From assembly GCF_900156095.1 (NCBI RefSeq), contig NZ_FTMJ01000005.1, positions 159,617-223,616 on the forward strand: a stretch of 64,000 nucleotides of DNA, given 5' to 3'. Numbering within the stretch: position 1 is the first letter of the stretch; each line of letters starts with the position of its first letter. Source of the stretch: Aeromonas sp. RU39B (lineage in GTDB: Bacteria > Pseudomonadota > Gammaproteobacteria > Enterobacterales > Aeromonadaceae). Positions 9,943 to 20,439 of the stretch are shown one piece after another. A program made the position numbers and the translations under genes. The notes below the pieces were generated by a model, which was not told the DNA's origin, made no database searches, and saw only the letters and a program-made list of their open reading frames with translations.

Positions 9943-11136
9943 TTAACGGGCGCGAACTACCAAGCCCTTGAGGTAGAACCCTTCCGGATAGGCAGTGCCA
10001 ATCGGATGGTCCGGCGCCTGGGAGAGACGCTCGAGGATCTGGGCATCACGGCCAGCATCGAGCGCCGCATCAGCCACGATCTTCTGGAACAGATCGGCCG
10101 GCATCAGGCCTGAGCAGGAGTAGGTGAGCAGGATGCCACCCGGCGCCAGCAGTTGGAACGCCAGCAGGTTGATATCCTTGTAGCCACGGCAGGCGCCATC
10201 AAGTTGCGCCTTGCTTTCGGCAAACTTGGGCGGGTCGAGCACGATGACATCGAACTTTTCACCGTTGTCGCGGTATTCACGCAGCAGCTTGAACACATCC
10301 TGGCGCAAGAAATGGGCGCGGGAGAGATCCAGTCCGTTGAGCTCGGCATTCTGGCGGGCAGTGTCGAGCGCCGGCTGCGACACATCGACGTTAACCACTT
10401 CGCTGGCGCCCCCCTTGAGGGCATAGACGCCAAAACCGCCGGTGTAGCAGAAACAGTTGAGGACCCGCTTGCCAGCGGTGTATTTGGCCGCAATCTGGCG
10501 GTTGTCGCGCTGGTCGAGGTAGAAGCCGGTCTTGTGACCGCCCTGGATGTCCACCAGGATCTTGATCCCCTGGTTTTCTTCAATCACGACCGGTGCGCTG
10601 GGCGCTTCGCCATGCAACACGCCGACAAATTGCTCCAGCCCCTCTTTTTTGCGTACCGCGACGTCGGAGCGCTCGAAGATGTTGCTGGTGGGGAAGAGGG
10701 TGCGCAGCGCCTCGACGATCAGTGGGCGCTGATAATCCGCGCCCGCCGACAGCAGCTGACAGACCAGGTAATCGCCGTAACGGTCGATGGTCACACCGGG
10801 CAGACCGTCGGATTCGGCGGCGCAAAGGCGGTATCCGGTCAGCCCTTGGCGGGCGATCAGATCGCTGCGGGCTGCCTGAGCGTCAGTCAGACGGCGCAGA
10901 AAAAAGGCCTGATCAACCGCTTCATCGCGATCAAAGGTCCAGATCCGCACCCGGATCTGCGAGCTACCCGACCAGGCGCCACGGCCGAGCCACTGACCGC
11001 CTTCGGAGAACACGTCCACCGTCTCGCCATTGGCGGGCTTGCCCTTGACCTTGTCGATGGCCTTGGAGAACACCCAGGGGTGACGGCGAAGCAGGGATTT
11101 TTCCCGCCCTTTGGCGAGAGTGATGGATGCGCTCAT
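9943..11136 (-). CDS. rlmI: 23S rRNA (cytosine-1962-C5) methyltransferase RlmI
   Basis: The 397-residue protein (E. coli RlmI is 396) has an N-terminal PUA-like RNA-binding domain and a C-terminal SAM methyltransferase domain. The SAM-binding motif [15 protein letters not shown] is near residue 225, LDPPKFAES near 300, and the catalytic cysteine lies in TYSCSGLM near 340. I start it at [20 protein letters not shown] (11136), which gives the family N-terminus; an upstream in-frame ATG would lie in the preceding terminator region. It has its own transcription unit, separated from the chemoreceptor gene by a strong terminator. Confidence 0.92.
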   Translation of the reverse strand: MSASITLAKGREKSLLRRHPWVFSKAIDKVKGKPANGETVDVFSEGGQWLGRGAWSGSSQIRVRIWTFDRDEAVDQAFFLRRLTDAQAARSDLIARQGLTGYRLCAAESDGLPGVTIDRYGDYLVCQLLSAGADYQRPLIVEALRTLFPTSNIFERSDVAVRKKEGLEQFVGVLHGEAPSAPVVIEENQGIKILVDIQGGHKTGFYLDQRDNRQIAAKYTAGKRVLNCFCYTGGFGVYALKGGASEVVNVDVSQPALDTARQNAELNGLDLSRAHFLRQDVFKLLREYRDNGEKFDVIVLDPPKFAESKAQLDGACRGYKDINLLAFQLLAPGGILLTYSCSGLMPADLFQKIVADAALDAGRDAQILERLSQAPDHPIGTAYPEGFYLKGLVVRAR

Positions 11137-11155
11137 GATGACTCGTGATGACCAT

Positions 11156-11187
11156 AAAAAAGGGGCCACATTTTAGGTGGCCCCATC
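11156..11187 (-). terminator. Rho-independent terminator of the chemoreceptor gene
   Basis: On the minus strand GGGGCCACC...GTGGCCCC is followed by TTTTTTAT. It lies between the chemoreceptor stop (11211) and the rlmI start. Confidence 0.85.
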
Positions 11188-11210
11188 TGAAAAGGCAAAG
11201 ACAACGCAGG

Positions 11211-12638
11211 TCAGATCCGCAGACCTTGCAGCGCCTGGGCCAACTCGGTGGCGGTGGCCTTGAGCCCTTGGGTGCCGGCCACGGCGGCCGAGGCGGACTC
11301 TTCGACCTCCACCGATTCGCGGCGCACCTGATCGAGCTGACGGGAAACATCGGCCGCTACGCTGCTTTGCTCTTCGCTTGAGGTGGCAATCTGCTCGCTC
11401 ATGGCAAACACCGCCGCGCTGTGCTGGCTGATCCGGTCGATATCGTCACCCACCTGGCTGATGAGATCGCGGCTTTCGGCGGCGCGTACCACGGTCTGCT
11501 CCATGATGTCATTGAGCGTCGAGGTGCCTTGCTGCAGCGTCTCGAGCATCTGCTGGATCTCGACCGTGGCCTGCTGGGTTCGGCCTGCCAGGGTACGCAC
11601 TTCATCTGCCACCACGGCAAACCCGCGCCCTTGCTCGCCAGCGCGGGCCGCTTCAATGGCGGCATTGAGCGCCAGCAGGTTGGTCTGCTGGGAGATGGCG
11701 TTGATGACGCTGACCACCTCGTTGATGCGTGAGGCATTGGCGGTGAGCTCTTCCACTGCACCGGAGGCGTGAGTCACTTCGTCGGCCAGTGCACGAATGG
11801 CATCGATGGTCTTGCTGACGCGCGCTGCGCCGCGCGCCGCTTCATCGCTCGACTCGCGTGTCTGGCTCAGGGTATTGCCAGCATTGTGGGCCACGTCGCG
11901 AATGGCGGCAGACATCTGATCCATCGCTGCTGCCAGCGAGTCCATGCGCTGACGCTGGGAGCGGGCCAGCGCCTGACCCTCCGAGGCGTGCTCACGAAAC
12001 TCATCGGCCGCAAGGCCCAGTGCATCGGCAGAGGCATCGACCAGCTGCACGATACGGTGCTGCCGCTCGGTGCTTTGATCAATGCTGCTCGCGAGACTAA
12101 CCAGCTCGTCACGGGCGGCATTGAAACGCATTCTGACCGTGAGATCGCCACTGGCAATGGCTTGCAGGGTGCGCTTGGTCGACACCACCGAGCCGCCGAG
12201 ATGACGGGTCAGTACCACACCGACCATCAGCGTGATCAGCACAAGCCCCCCAAGCTGGATCATCAGTGATGCTGACCAGCCATCGGGGATGCTCGCCTCA
12301 TCCAGCGTACCGACCACCATACCGGCTTTACCGGCAGAGGCTTCAACCCGCACCAGTTCGCCCTGTGCGACGACCCCACGGGCGACCCCTTGCTGTAGCT
12401 GCAGATCCGCTGGCAGCAACAAACCTGATTGCTGGGAGAGGAGAGAGGCAGCCGTCTCAACCCGTTGCTGCAGCGCCTGGGTTTCCAGCGCCAGCATCTG
12501 CTCGTGACGGGCACCGAGCTGGTTGATGGTCAGCACCACCATCGCCAGCAGGGGAATGGCTAAAGCGACCAGACATTTCTCACCGAGAGTGAGACGAATG
12601 AGATAGCGGTCAATCCATCCTGTCTTGACTTCTTTCAT
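11211..12638 (-). CDS. Methyl-accepting chemotaxis protein with short periplasmic domain
   Basis: This 475-residue inner-membrane receptor has a first membrane helix at about residues 18-38 ([20 protein letters not shown]), a periplasmic segment of only about 90 residues, a second helix at about 132-150 and a HAMP region after it. The cytoplasmic signalling hairpin tip, with [20 protein letters not shown] and [15 protein letters not shown], is at about 313-350. The start at 12638 ([20 protein letters not shown]) is chosen because it begins just before the first membrane helix; the frame is open far upstream but only across the divergent acyP gene. No NWETF-type C-terminal pentapeptide is present. 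The ligand is unknown. Confidence 0.85.
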   Translation of the reverse strand: MKEVKTGWIDRYLIRLTLGEKCLVALAIPLLAMVVLTINQLGARHEQMLALETQALQQRVETAASLLSQQSGLLLPADLQLQQGVARGVVAQGELVRVEASAGKAGMVVGTLDEASIPDGWSASLMIQLGGLVLITLMVGVVLTRHLGGSVVSTKRTLQAIASGDLTVRMRFNAARDELVSLASSIDQSTERQHRIVQLVDASADALGLAADEFREHASEGQALARSQRQRMDSLAAAMDQMSAAIRDVAHNAGNTLSQTRESSDEAARGAARVSKTIDAIRALADEVTHASGAVEELTANASRINEVVSVINAISQQTNLLALNAAIEAARAGEQGRGFAVVADEVRTLAGRTQQATVEIQQMLETLQQGTSTLNDIMEQTVVRAAESRDLISQVGDDIDRISQHSAAVFAMSEQIATSSEEQSSVAADVSRQLDQVRRESVEVEESASAAVAGTQGLKATATELAQALQGLRI

Positions 12639-12725
12639 AATGAATGACGTTCCTTGAAGATGAGCGAAATGTGCTGCCGTTATTATCGTTTGCGGCTGAC
12701 CAATCTTAATGACAAGGGCTGAAAA

Positions 12726-12998
12726 ATGGGAGAGCAATCGTTTGTCGTTCGCATTTATGGGGTGGTGCAGGGGGTGGGGTTTCGTTATTTCACCCGCGAG
12801 CAGGCGCTGCGGCTGAAGTTGCGCGGCCACGCCTACAACTTGCCCGATGGCTCGGTGGAGGTGTGGATTGCCGGGCCGCGCGAACAGGTGCAAAGCATGC
12901 TGAGCTGGCTGGAGCGTGGACCGCGCACCGCGCAGGTGTCGCGTATCGAGATCATGGCCAGTGATGAGTTTCCGCCCTCTGGCTTTCATACCAATTGA
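12726..12998 (+). CDS. acyP: Acylphosphatase
   Basis: The 90-residue protein is the usual size of acylphosphatases, which hydrolyse acyl phosphates. The signature [16 protein letters not shown] carries the catalytic arginine (residue 20), and the catalytic asparagine sits in [11 protein letters not shown] (residue 38). It is divergent from the chemoreceptor gene and only 6 bases upstream of the CHAD-domain gene, with which it is probably co-transcribed. It corresponds to E. coli YccX. Confidence 0.93.
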   Translation: MGEQSFVVRIYGVVQGVGFRYFTREQALRLKLRGHAYNLPDGSVEVWIAGPREQVQSMLSWLERGPRTAQVSRIEIMASDEFPPSGFHTN

Positions 12999-13004
12999 GC
13001 CCTG

Positions 13005-13736
13005 ATGATGCGTAGCGAGATAGAAAAAACGCGACTCAAGGAGTATCAGGAGGCTGCCCGGCAGGTTAACAGCTGCGCCGATGACGAGGCGGTGCACAGC
13101 TACCGGATTGCTGCAAGGCGGCTGCAGTCACTGCTGGCATTGTGGCGACCGCTTATCTATGTGCCGCGTCTGGAGCGCAAACTTGGCCAAGCTGTGAATA
13201 GTTTATCTGCGCTGCGCGATGCCCAGGTTCATGCCCAAAAATTTGGTAGCAAGGTGTCCAAGGCACCACCCGGCGTCGTGCTTCCACTGTTTGAGCCCGC
13301 GCTGCGTGACTGGTGGGAGCAGCGTGAGGCGTGGGGCAACCAGCCACAGCTAGGTGTTATTTATGCCATGGCGCTCGGTCATCGTCTGCTGATGTGTCTC
13401 GACCGCCCCGAACCGTGGGCGTTGCGTGACTGGCATCAACTGCGACTACAGGTCAAAGAGGCCCGCTACGCCATTGAGCTCTTGGTTTGCGCTGGCATTG
13501 CCTCGCCCTCTTGGCTCAGCGAGCTCACCGAATGGCAGGAGCTGCTTGGTCAGCTGCAAGACCGGCGGCAGTGGCTTAAGCGCTTGCCCGGTCAGGCGCT
13601 CAGCGACGAAGAGCAAAGTGCCCGCGCTGTCAGTTTGCAGCAGCAGATTGAGGCGCGGCTGACCACGCTGAGTGAACGCAAACCGCTGCTGCGGCAATTA
13701 GCATTGGGACTGCTTCGCACTGGCCGGCATGTCTGA
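13005..13736 (+). CDS. CHAD domain-containing protein
   Basis: This 243-residue protein carries the conserved histidine/arginine pattern of CHAD domains: [20 protein letters not shown] (about residue 30), [15 protein letters not shown] (about 70) and [15 protein letters not shown] (about 150). CHAD domains are all-helical and are known to bind polyphosphate. Two consecutive ATGs (13005 and 13008) are possible starts. It follows acyP by 6 bases, so the pair probably forms an operon. There is no fused CYTH triphosphatase domain and no polyphosphate kinase gene nearby. Confidence 0.8.
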   Translation: MMRSEIEKTRLKEYQEAARQVNSCADDEAVHSYRIAARRLQSLLALWRPLIYVPRLERKLGQAVNSLSALRDAQVHAQKFGSKVSKAPPGVVLPLFEPALRDWWEQREAWGNQPQLGVIYAMALGHRLLMCLDRPEPWALRDWHQLRLQVKEARYAIELLVCAGIASPSWLSELTEWQELLGQLQDRRQWLKRLPGQALSDEEQSARAVSLQQQIEARLTTLSERKPLLRQLALGLLRTGRHV

Positions 13737-13758
13737 GGCTGGCACATCACGAGGTATG

Positions 13759-13790
13759 AAAAACAAGAGGGACCGATGGGTCCCTCTTGC
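13759..13790 (-). terminator. Rho-independent terminator of metG
   Basis: On the minus strand GCAAGAGGGAC...GTCCCTCTTG is followed by TTTTT. It lies between the convergent CHAD gene and metG. Confidence 0.9.
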
Positions 13791-13806
13791 TCATATCCCG
13801 CGCGTT

Positions 13807-15840
13807 TTATTTCACACGCATGCCCGGTTGGGCGCCGTCGTGGGGCTCTAAGATAAAGAGATCCTTACCCCCCGGACCTGCGGCCAGTACCATACCTTCT
13901 GACAGGCCAAAACGCATCTTGCGCGGTGCCAGGTTGGCAACCATCACGGTCAGCTTGCCTTCCAGATCTTCCGGGTTGTAGGCCGATTTGATGCCGGCAA
14001 ACACCTGACGCACTTCACCACCCAGATCCAGTTGCAGCTTGAGTAGCTTCTCGGCTTCCGGCACGGCTTCGGCTTTTTTGATGAGGGCGACACGCAGGTC
14101 AATCTTGACAAAATCCTCATAGCTGATGGTCTCGCTGATGGGATCGTCTGCCAGAGGACCGGCCGGCTTTTTGGTCTGCTCCTTGGCCAAATCTTCCTTG
14201 GAGGCCTCAATCATGGCTTCAATCTTGGCCGGCTCGATGCGCGAGAAGAGTGCCTTGAAGGGGGCAACCTGATGGGCGGTCAGCGGGGCTGTAATTCCCT
14301 CCCAGGTGAGCGTTTCACAGAGGAAGCCTTCGGCACGTTCGGCCAAGAGCGGCATGACCGGCTTGAGGTAAGCCATCAGCACGCGGAACAGGTTGATACC
14401 GACCGAGCAGACGGCTTGCAGCTCGGCATCAGCGCCTTCTTGCTTGGCAAGCACCCACGGCGCCTTGTCGTCAACATAGCGGTTGGCCTTGTCGGCCAGC
14501 GCCATGATCTCGCGAATGGCGCGGTTAAATTCACGGGCTTCGAAGGCATCGGCGATGCTGTCGCGGGCGGCAACAAATTCGGCATAGAGCTCAGGCTCGG
14601 CACAGCTATCGGCCAGCTTGCCGTCAAAACGCTTGGCGATAAAGCCGGCGTTGCGCGAGGCGAGGTTCACCAGCTTGTTGACCACATCGGCGTTGACGCG
14701 CTGCACGAAGTCTTCGAGGTTCAGATCCAGATCATCGATGCGGCTGTTGAGCTTGGCGGCGTAGTAGTAACGCAGGCACTCCGGATCGAGGTGGTTCAAA
14801 TAGGTGGAGGCCTTGATAAAGGTGCCCTTGGACTTGGACATCTTGGCGCCATTGACGGTCACGTAGCCGTGCACGTTCACCTTGGTCGGCTTGCGGAACT
14901 GGCTGCCTTCGAGCATGGCTGGCCAGAACAGGCAGTGGAAGTAGGCGATGTCTTTGCCGATGAAGTGATAGAGCTCGGCGTCGGAGTCAGCCTTCCAGAA
15001 GCTGTCAAAGTCAATGTCGCCACGCTTGTCGCACAGATTCTTGAACGAGGCCATGTAGCCAATCGGCGCATCCAGCCAGACGTAGAAGTACTTGCCCGGT
15101 GCGCCCGGAATTTCGAAACCGAAATAAGGCGCGTCACGGGTGATGTCCCACTGCTGCAGGCCCGATTCAAACCACTCCTGCATCTTGTTGGCCATCTCTT
15201 CCTGGATGGCGCCAGAGCCGCGCACCCAGCCTGAGAGCCAGCTTTCAAATTGCGGCAGGTCGAAGAAGAAGTGTTCGGACTCCTTCATCACCGGCGTGGC
15301 ACCAGAAACGGCTGACTTGGGATCAATCAGCTCGGTCGGGCTGTAGGTGGCGCCGCAGCTATCGCAATTATCGCCATACTGATCCGGCGACTTGCACTTG
15401 GGGCAGGTTCCCTTGACGAAGCGATCCGGCAGGAACATGGCCTTTTCCGGGTCGAACAGCTGAGAGATGGTGCGGCTTTTGATCTTGCCCGCATCGCTCA
15501 GTCGGGTATAAATCAGGCTCGCCAGCTCGCGGTTTTCCGGGCTGTGGGTCGAGTGATAGTTGTCAAAGCTGATGTGGAAGCCGCCAAAATCGGCTTGATG
15601 CTCCTCGGAGACCTTGGCAATCATCTCTTCCGGTGCAATGCCCATCTGCTGGGCCTTGAGCATGATCGGAGTACCGTGGGCATCGTCAGCGCAGATGAAA
15701 TGCACCTGGTGGCCGCGCATACGCTGGTAACGGACCCAAATATCGGCCTGAATATGTTCGAGCATGTGGCCGAGGTGGATGGAGCCATTGGCATAGGGGA
15801 GGGCGCAGGTGACCAGAATTTTACGAGGATCAGTTGCCAT
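13807..15840 (-). CDS. metG: Methionyl-tRNA synthetase
   Basis: The 677-residue class I synthetase charges initiator and elongator tRNA-Met. The HIGH-type motif is in [12 protein letters not shown] (about residue 15), the zinc-binding knuckles are in [17 protein letters not shown] (about 145) and KMSKS is in [11 protein letters not shown] (about 333). The C-terminal tRNA-binding/dimerisation domain occupies about residues 575-677, so this is the long MetG form. The start ATG at 15840 ([20 protein letters not shown]) gives the family N-terminus. It is divergent from apbC, an arrangement shared with enterobacteria. Confidence 0.97.
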   Translation of the reverse strand: MATDPRKILVTCALPYANGSIHLGHMLEHIQADIWVRYQRMRGHQVHFICADDAHGTPIMLKAQQMGIAPEEMIAKVSEEHQADFGGFHISFDNYHSTHSPENRELASLIYTRLSDAGKIKSRTISQLFDPEKAMFLPDRFVKGTCPKCKSPDQYGDNCDSCGATYSPTELIDPKSAVSGATPVMKESEHFFFDLPQFESWLSGWVRGSGAIQEEMANKMQEWFESGLQQWDITRDAPYFGFEIPGAPGKYFYVWLDAPIGYMASFKNLCDKRGDIDFDSFWKADSDAELYHFIGKDIAYFHCLFWPAMLEGSQFRKPTKVNVHGYVTVNGAKMSKSKGTFIKASTYLNHLDPECLRYYYAAKLNSRIDDLDLNLEDFVQRVNADVVNKLVNLASRNAGFIAKRFDGKLADSCAEPELYAEFVAARDSIADAFEAREFNRAIREIMALADKANRYVDDKAPWVLAKQEGADAELQAVCSVGINLFRVLMAYLKPVMPLLAERAEGFLCETLTWEGITAPLTAHQVAPFKALFSRIEPAKIEAMIEASKEDLAKEQTKKPAGPLADDPISETISYEDFVKIDLRVALIKKAEAVPEAEKLLKLQLDLGGEVRQVFAGIKSAYNPEDLEGKLTVMVANLAPRKMRFGLSEGMVLAAGPGGKDLFILEPHDGAQPGMRVK

Positions 15841-16001
15841 AATGCGTTCTTGATATGCTGGAGTGAGTGTTAGAGTGCCGAGCATGTTACCCGAAATGGG
15901 CATGGACTGCCTAGTTTCGCCACTTGACCCACTGGGTCTGGCAGCGCATGAATGGATGCCCGTGGCAGCATCGCCAAACATAACCACAACTTGGTGGGGA
16001 T

Positions 16002-17087
16002 ATGACAGTGATTGATGCAGTAAAAACAATTCTTACCGAATTTAAACCGAAATTCTGGCAAACCGACCTGGTCTCGGCCGGATTTGTCAAACAGCTGACG
16101 CTGGAGGCGGGCGAGCTCAAGATTGAGATCGTGCTGCCGTTTGCCGGTCTCGGTTGGCAAGCCATGTTGCAAGAAGAGGTCGAGGGGCGTCTGCGTCAGC
16201 TAGATGGCGTCAAGCGCATCAGTTGGCAATGGCACACCGAGGTAGCCAGTATGCCCCGCGCCGCCAATCTGCCGGCCATTCAGGGAGTGCGCAATATTCT
16301 GGTGGTGGCATCGGGCAAAGGCGGGGTGGGCAAATCGACCACCGCCGTTAATCTGGCGCTGGCACTTGAACGTGAAGGGGCGCGGGTGGCCATTCTCGAT
16401 GCCGACATCTATGGCCCATCGATCCCCATCATGATGGGCACGCGCAAGGCGCGTCCAGTCAGCCTCGATGGCAAGCTGATGGAGCCGGTCGAAGCGTGTG
16501 GCTTGGCATCAAACAGTATCGGTTATCTGGTCAGTGAAGACGATGCCACTATCTGGCGCGGCCCGATGGCCAGCAAGGCGCTGGCGCAGATCCTTCACGA
16601 AACCCGCTGGGGTGAGGTGGATTATCTGGTGGTGGACATGCCGCCCGGTACCGGCGACATCCAGCTCACCATGGCCCAGCAGGTGCCGACTACCGCAGCC
16701 CTGATTGTCACCACGCCGCAGGACGTGGCGCTGGCCGATGCCCTCAAAGGGGTCGCCATGTTTAACAAGGTCAACGTACCGGTGCTTGGGGTAGTGGAGA
16801 ACATGAGCTACCACGTCTGCAGTGCCTGTGGGCATCACGAGGCACTGTTTGGCACTGGTGGTGGACAGAAGATGGCCGAGCAGTGCGGATTGAGGCTGCT
16901 GGGCGAATTGCCGCTGCACATCGATATTCGCCAGCACATGGACGATGGCTGCCCCATCGTGTTTCGCTCCCCGGAGCACCACCTGTCCTTGGCGTATCAG
17001 AAGCTGGCGCGCAGTGTGGCCGCCTCGCTCTATTTCAGTGCCAAGCCGGTGGCGACGCCGCTGTTTACCCGTCAGTTGGATGATTAA
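16002..17087 (+). CDS. apbC: Iron-sulfur cluster carrier protein ApbC (Mrp)
   Basis: The 361-residue P-loop ATPase of the Mrp/NBP35 family binds and transfers Fe-S clusters. It has an N-terminal MIP18-like region (to about residue 85), the deviant Walker [15 protein letters not shown] (about 105), VDMPPGTGD (about 212) and the cluster-binding CxxC in HVCSACGHH (about 272). The start ATG is preceded by GGTGGGGA. It is divergent from metG and is followed by a terminator and then udk. Confidence 0.95.
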   Translation: MTVIDAVKTILTEFKPKFWQTDLVSAGFVKQLTLEAGELKIEIVLPFAGLGWQAMLQEEVEGRLRQLDGVKRISWQWHTEVASMPRAANLPAIQGVRNILVVASGKGGVGKSTTAVNLALALEREGARVAILDADIYGPSIPIMMGTRKARPVSLDGKLMEPVEACGLASNSIGYLVSEDDATIWRGPMASKALAQILHETRWGEVDYLVVDMPPGTGDIQLTMAQQVPTTAALIVTTPQDVALADALKGVAMFNKVNVPVLGVVENMSYHVCSACGHHEALFGTGGGQKMAEQCGLRLLGELPLHIDIRQHMDDGCPIVFRSPEHHLSLAYQKLARSVAASLYFSAKPVATPLFTRQLDD

Positions 17088-17114
17088 TGGCCGAACGTGC
17101 GCCATGACACGTAT

Positions 17115-17143
17115 TGAGGGTGGGCATGGCTCACCCTTTTTCT
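17115..17143 (+). terminator. Rho-independent terminator of apbC
   Basis: AGGGTG...CACCCT is followed by TTTTCTT, 28 bases after the apbC stop. A perfect TATAAT (17144-17149) directly follows and is a plausible -10 for udk, although I see no good -35. Confidence 0.65.
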
Positions 17144-17196
17144 TATAATGGATCGGTTTAAACTCATTCCAACCGCTCTTCTTTTAGGTATTTGTC

Positions 17197-17841
17197 ATGT
17201 CTGAGACCCAACATTCGTGTGTGATCATCGGGATCGCCGGTGCTTCTGCATCTGGCAAAAGCCTCATCGCCCAAACCATTTACGAAGAGCTGGTCGCTGA
17301 GCTGGGGGCAGGTGAAATCGGGGTGATCTCGGAGGATTGCTACTACAAGGATCAGTCGCACTTGACCATGGAAGAGCGGGTCAAGACCAACTACGACCAT
17401 CCGAGTGCCATGGATCACAGCCTGCTGGTTGAGCATCTGCAAACCCTGCTCAAGGGCGAAGGTGTCGCGATTCCCCAGTACTCCTACACCGAGCACACCC
17501 GGATCAGCGACGTGCTTAACTTTGCGCCGCGCAAGGTGATCATTTTAGAAGGGATCTTGCTGCTGACCGACCCGCGTCTGCGCGATCTGATGGATGCCAC
17601 CATCTTTATGGATACTCCGCTTGATATCTGCCTGATCCGCCGCCTGGTGCGTGATGTGCAGGATCGCGGCCGGACCATGGAGTCGGTGCTCAAGCAATAT
17701 CAGAAGACGGTGCGTCCGATGTTCTTGCAGTTTATCGAGCCTTCCAAGCAGTACGCCGACGTGATTGTTCCGCGTGGTGGCAAGAACCGCATCGCCATTG
17801 ACATGCTCAAGGCGCGTATCCGACACATGTTGGTCGGTTGA
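17197..17841 (+). CDS. udk: Uridine kinase
   Basis: The 214-residue enzyme phosphorylates uridine and cytidine in pyrimidine salvage. The P-loop GASASGKS is near residue 17, followed by the substrate-binding [10 protein letters not shown] and [10 protein letters not shown] and the arginine-rich [12 protein letters not shown]. Length and order match E. coli Udk (213). It lies between apbC and dcd, as in enterobacteria where udk-dcd are adjacent, and has its own terminator. Confidence 0.96.
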   Translation: MSETQHSCVIIGIAGASASGKSLIAQTIYEELVAELGAGEIGVISEDCYYKDQSHLTMEERVKTNYDHPSAMDHSLLVEHLQTLLKGEGVAIPQYSYTEHTRISDVLNFAPRKVIILEGILLLTDPRLRDLMDATIFMDTPLDICLIRRLVRDVQDRGRTMESVLKQYQKTVRPMFLQFIEPSKQYADVIVPRGGKNRIAIDMLKARIRHMLVG

Positions 17842-17852
17842 TAAATATCAGA

Positions 17853-17877
17853 CAGGCCGGGCTCGCCCGGCCTTTTT
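17853..17877 (+). terminator. Rho-independent terminator of udk
   Basis: AGGCCGGGC-TC-GCCCGGCCT is followed by TTTT and lies 12 bases after the udk stop and before the dcd start. Confidence 0.85.
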
Positions 17878-17895
17878 CAAATAGATGGAGACGAT

Positions 17896-18477
17896 ATGCG
17901 TCTGTGTGATACCGATATCGAGCGCTATCTCGACGATGGCGCGATCGTGATCGAGCCGCGGCCCGCCGTAGACCGTATCAGCGGCGTCAGTGTTGACGTG
18001 CTGCTGGGCAATGAATTTCGCGTGTTTCGCGATCATACCGCCCCTTATATTGACTTGGGCGGCACCAGTGCCGAGATGGCCGATGCCATCGAGCGGGTGA
18101 TGAGCGATGAAATTCATATTCCTGATGGGGAAGCCTTCTTTCTGCACCCGGGTGAATTGGCACTGGCCGTGACCTTGGAATCGGTGACTCTGCCGGCCAA
18201 TATCGTTGGCTGGCTCGATGGCCGCTCGTCACTGGCCCGTCTGGGGTTGATGGTGCACGTGACAGCGCACCGGATCGATCCGGGTTGGTCCGGTCGCATC
18301 GTGCTGGAGTTCTACAACGGCGGCAAACTGCCGCTGGCGCTGCGTCCGAAGATGAAGATCGGCGCGCTTAACTTCGAATTGCTCTCCGGCGAAGCGGCGC
18401 GTCCCTACAACAAGCGCGAGAACGCCAAGTACAAGAGCCAGCAGGGGGCGGTAGCCAGTCGAATCAGTCAAGACTGA
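17896..18477 (+). CDS. dcd: dCTP deaminase
   Basis: The 193-residue homotrimeric enzyme converts dCTP to dUTP for thymidylate synthesis; E. coli Dcd is also 193 residues. The signature [20 protein letters not shown] and the following [13 protein letters not shown], which carries the catalytic glutamate, are intact. The start ATG follows GATGGAGACG. The udk terminator directly upstream implies either read-through or a promoter within it. Confidence 0.96.
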   Translation: MRLCDTDIERYLDDGAIVIEPRPAVDRISGVSVDVLLGNEFRVFRDHTAPYIDLGGTSAEMADAIERVMSDEIHIPDGEAFFLHPGELALAVTLESVTLPANIVGWLDGRSSLARLGLMVHVTAHRIDPGWSGRIVLEFYNGGKLPLALRPKMKIGALNFELLSGEAARPYNKRENAKYKSQQGAVASRISQD

Positions 18478-18611
18478 ACCTTACTGTCCCGCGCCGATTA
18501 ATGTGGGTTTCAAACATAACAAATTAATCGTGGCAAGCCTTGTGAGTGGTGGGTGCGACAGCATTTGCCACTTATTTTTTTTCATAAAAAATTAATTACA
18601 GCCCTATTCAT

Positions 18612-18629
18612 GGGTCATCCATCTGTCAT
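18612..18629 (+). promoter_or_regulatory. Pho-box-like site upstream of the Pit transporter
   Basis: Two heptamers, GGGTCAT and CTGTCAT, are separated by 4 bases (CCAT), which is the layout of a PhoB box (consensus CTGTCAT, 4 A/T bases, CTGTCAC/T). The second half is perfect and the first differs at two positions. The downstream half runs into CATAAT, a possible -10 followed by CCGCGCAC, so bound PhoB could block rather than recruit polymerase. Confidence 0.4.
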
Positions 18630-18665
18630 AATCCGCGCACTTCCTAAACGAGGTGAACGTTCGTA

Positions 18666-20135
18666 ATGTTGACAATCTTTGAAGGGATGAATCTGTGGCT
18701 GATTATCGGCCTGGTTCTGTCTGTGGTATTTGTGCTGGCCTATGAATTCATCAACGGCTTTCACGATACCGCTAATGCCGTGGCGACGGTGATCTATACC
18801 AAAGCCATGCCCGCCCATCTTGCCGTCATGGCATCCGGTTTATTCAACTTTTTTGGTGTCATGATGGGGGGACTGGGTGTTGCCTACGCCATTGTCCATC
18901 TTCTTCCCATTGATCTGCTGCTGGGTATGGATTCCCGTCAGGGGCTGGTGATGATTTTCTCCCTGCTCTTCTCGGCCATCGCCTGGAATTTGGGAACCTG
19001 GTACCTCGGTATCCCGGCTTCCAGCTCCCACACCTTGATAGGTTCAATTCTTGGCGTCGGTGGTGCGTATGCCTGGCTGGTTCACAAGCCGCTGTCCGAA
19101 GGGGTGAACATCGGCAAGGCGATTGACATCATGCTGTCGCTGATTGTCTCGCCGACCGTCGGGTTCATTCTGGCTGCGCTGGCGCTGTTTGCCATGAAGC
19201 GTATCTGGACTGGCAACAAGCTGCACAAAACGCCGGAAGAGCGCCTCAAGATTGACGGTAAAAAACATCCGCCGTTCTGGGCTCGTCTCACGCTGGTCGC
19301 GTCTGCCATGGGTGTGAGCTTTGTGCACGGCTCTAACGACGGTCAGAAGGGCATTGGTCTGCTGATGCTGGTGCTGATCTGCATGGCGCCGTCCCAGTTT
19401 GCCTTGAACATGAGCAGTAGCTCCTATCAGCTCGATCGTACTCAGGATGCGGCTAACCGTATTGCTGAGCTCTATCACCGCAATCAGAGCATGGTTGGTG
19501 GTGTCGTGGATTTCAGCAAGGAGTCTAAGGCATCTGAAACCGTCATGGAGCACTGCGTTGCCGGTGAAGCGCTCTCCAATATCGCCACTCTGGACGACCG
19601 TCTTGGTAAGGTGCGTGATTACAGCGAGCTGAGCCGTGATGATCGCCGTGAAGTGCGTCGTCTGCTGCTGTGCATCGATGATACTGCCAAGAAGGTATCT
19701 AAGCTGCCGTTGCCGGCTCAGGAGCTTAAAGACCTGGCTACTTGGCGCAAAGATCTGGTAGCAACCGCTGAATATGCTCCGACTTGGGTTATTGTCTCGA
19801 TCGCAGCTGCACTGGGTTGTGGCACCATGGTCGGTTGGCGCCGTATCGTTCATACTGTGGGCGAGAAGATCGGCTCCAAGGGCATGACCTACAGCCAAGG
19901 GATTGCGGCGCAAATCACCGCAGCCTTCTCCATCGGCGTTGCCAGTATTACCGGGATGCCGGTATCGACCACCCATGTGCTCTCATCGGCCGTGGCCGGT
20001 ACCATGGTGGCCAACCGCTCCGGACTGCAGACTCAAACCATCAAGACCATTTTGATGGCGTGGGTGCTGACGCTGCCGCTGACCATGCTGCTCTCTGGCG
20101 GCCTGTTCCTGTTGGCGCATGCGATCTTTGCCTGA
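18666..20135 (+). CDS. pitA: Low-affinity inorganic phosphate transporter (Pit family)
   Basis: The 489-residue polytopic membrane protein matches the Pit family, which imports metal-phosphate complexes with protons. The duplicated signature is present as FINGFHDTANAVATVIYTKA (N-terminal half) and FVHGSNDGQKGIGLLML (second half), with GMPVSTTHVLSSAVAGTMV near the C-terminus. A hydrophilic loop of about 130 residues separates the two halves, as in E. coli PitA (499). The gene is monocistronic: a Pho-box-like element lies before it and a clear terminator after it. Confidence 0.92.
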   Translation: MLTIFEGMNLWLIIGLVLSVVFVLAYEFINGFHDTANAVATVIYTKAMPAHLAVMASGLFNFFGVMMGGLGVAYAIVHLLPIDLLLGMDSRQGLVMIFSLLFSAIAWNLGTWYLGIPASSSHTLIGSILGVGGAYAWLVHKPLSEGVNIGKAIDIMLSLIVSPTVGFILAALALFAMKRIWTGNKLHKTPEERLKIDGKKHPPFWARLTLVASAMGVSFVHGSNDGQKGIGLLMLVLICMAPSQFALNMSSSSYQLDRTQDAANRIAELYHRNQSMVGGVVDFSKESKASETVMEHCVAGEALSNIATLDDRLGKVRDYSELSRDDRREVRRLLLCIDDTAKKVSKLPLPAQELKDLATWRKDLVATAEYAPTWVIVSIAAALGCGTMVGWRRIVHTVGEKIGSKGMTYSQGIAAQITAAFSIGVASITGMPVSTTHVLSSAVAGTMVANRSGLQTQTIKTILMAWVLTLPLTMLLSGGLFLLAHAIFA

Positions 20136-20155
20136 TTAAGTTCGTTTGAATAACA

Positions 20156-20188
20156 AGCCGACGCCACAGTGCGTCGGTTTTTTTTATT
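20156..20188 (+). terminator. Rho-independent terminator of the Pit gene
   Basis: AGCCGACGC-CACA-GTGCGTCGG is followed by eight T residues. Confidence 0.88.
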
Positions 20189-20439
20189 CCCAAAAAACGT
20201 CCGTCCGGATGAAGTTTAGGGAGGGGGGGCGCCTTAATGTAGCGTCGCTAACCGAAGAGGGACATCGCTAAGTCCGTCGTCCAACGCCCAAACCCACGCC
20301 ATCGTTAAGAATGGCTCCGTATCGATGGTGGAACGTGGTCAATCTTCGATATTGACCTATCACGTTAGGTACAATGGTGCAGCGGCAAAACATTGTCTCT
20401 ATTTTATTCTCATATGCCATCTCACTGGAGTTTTTTCTC

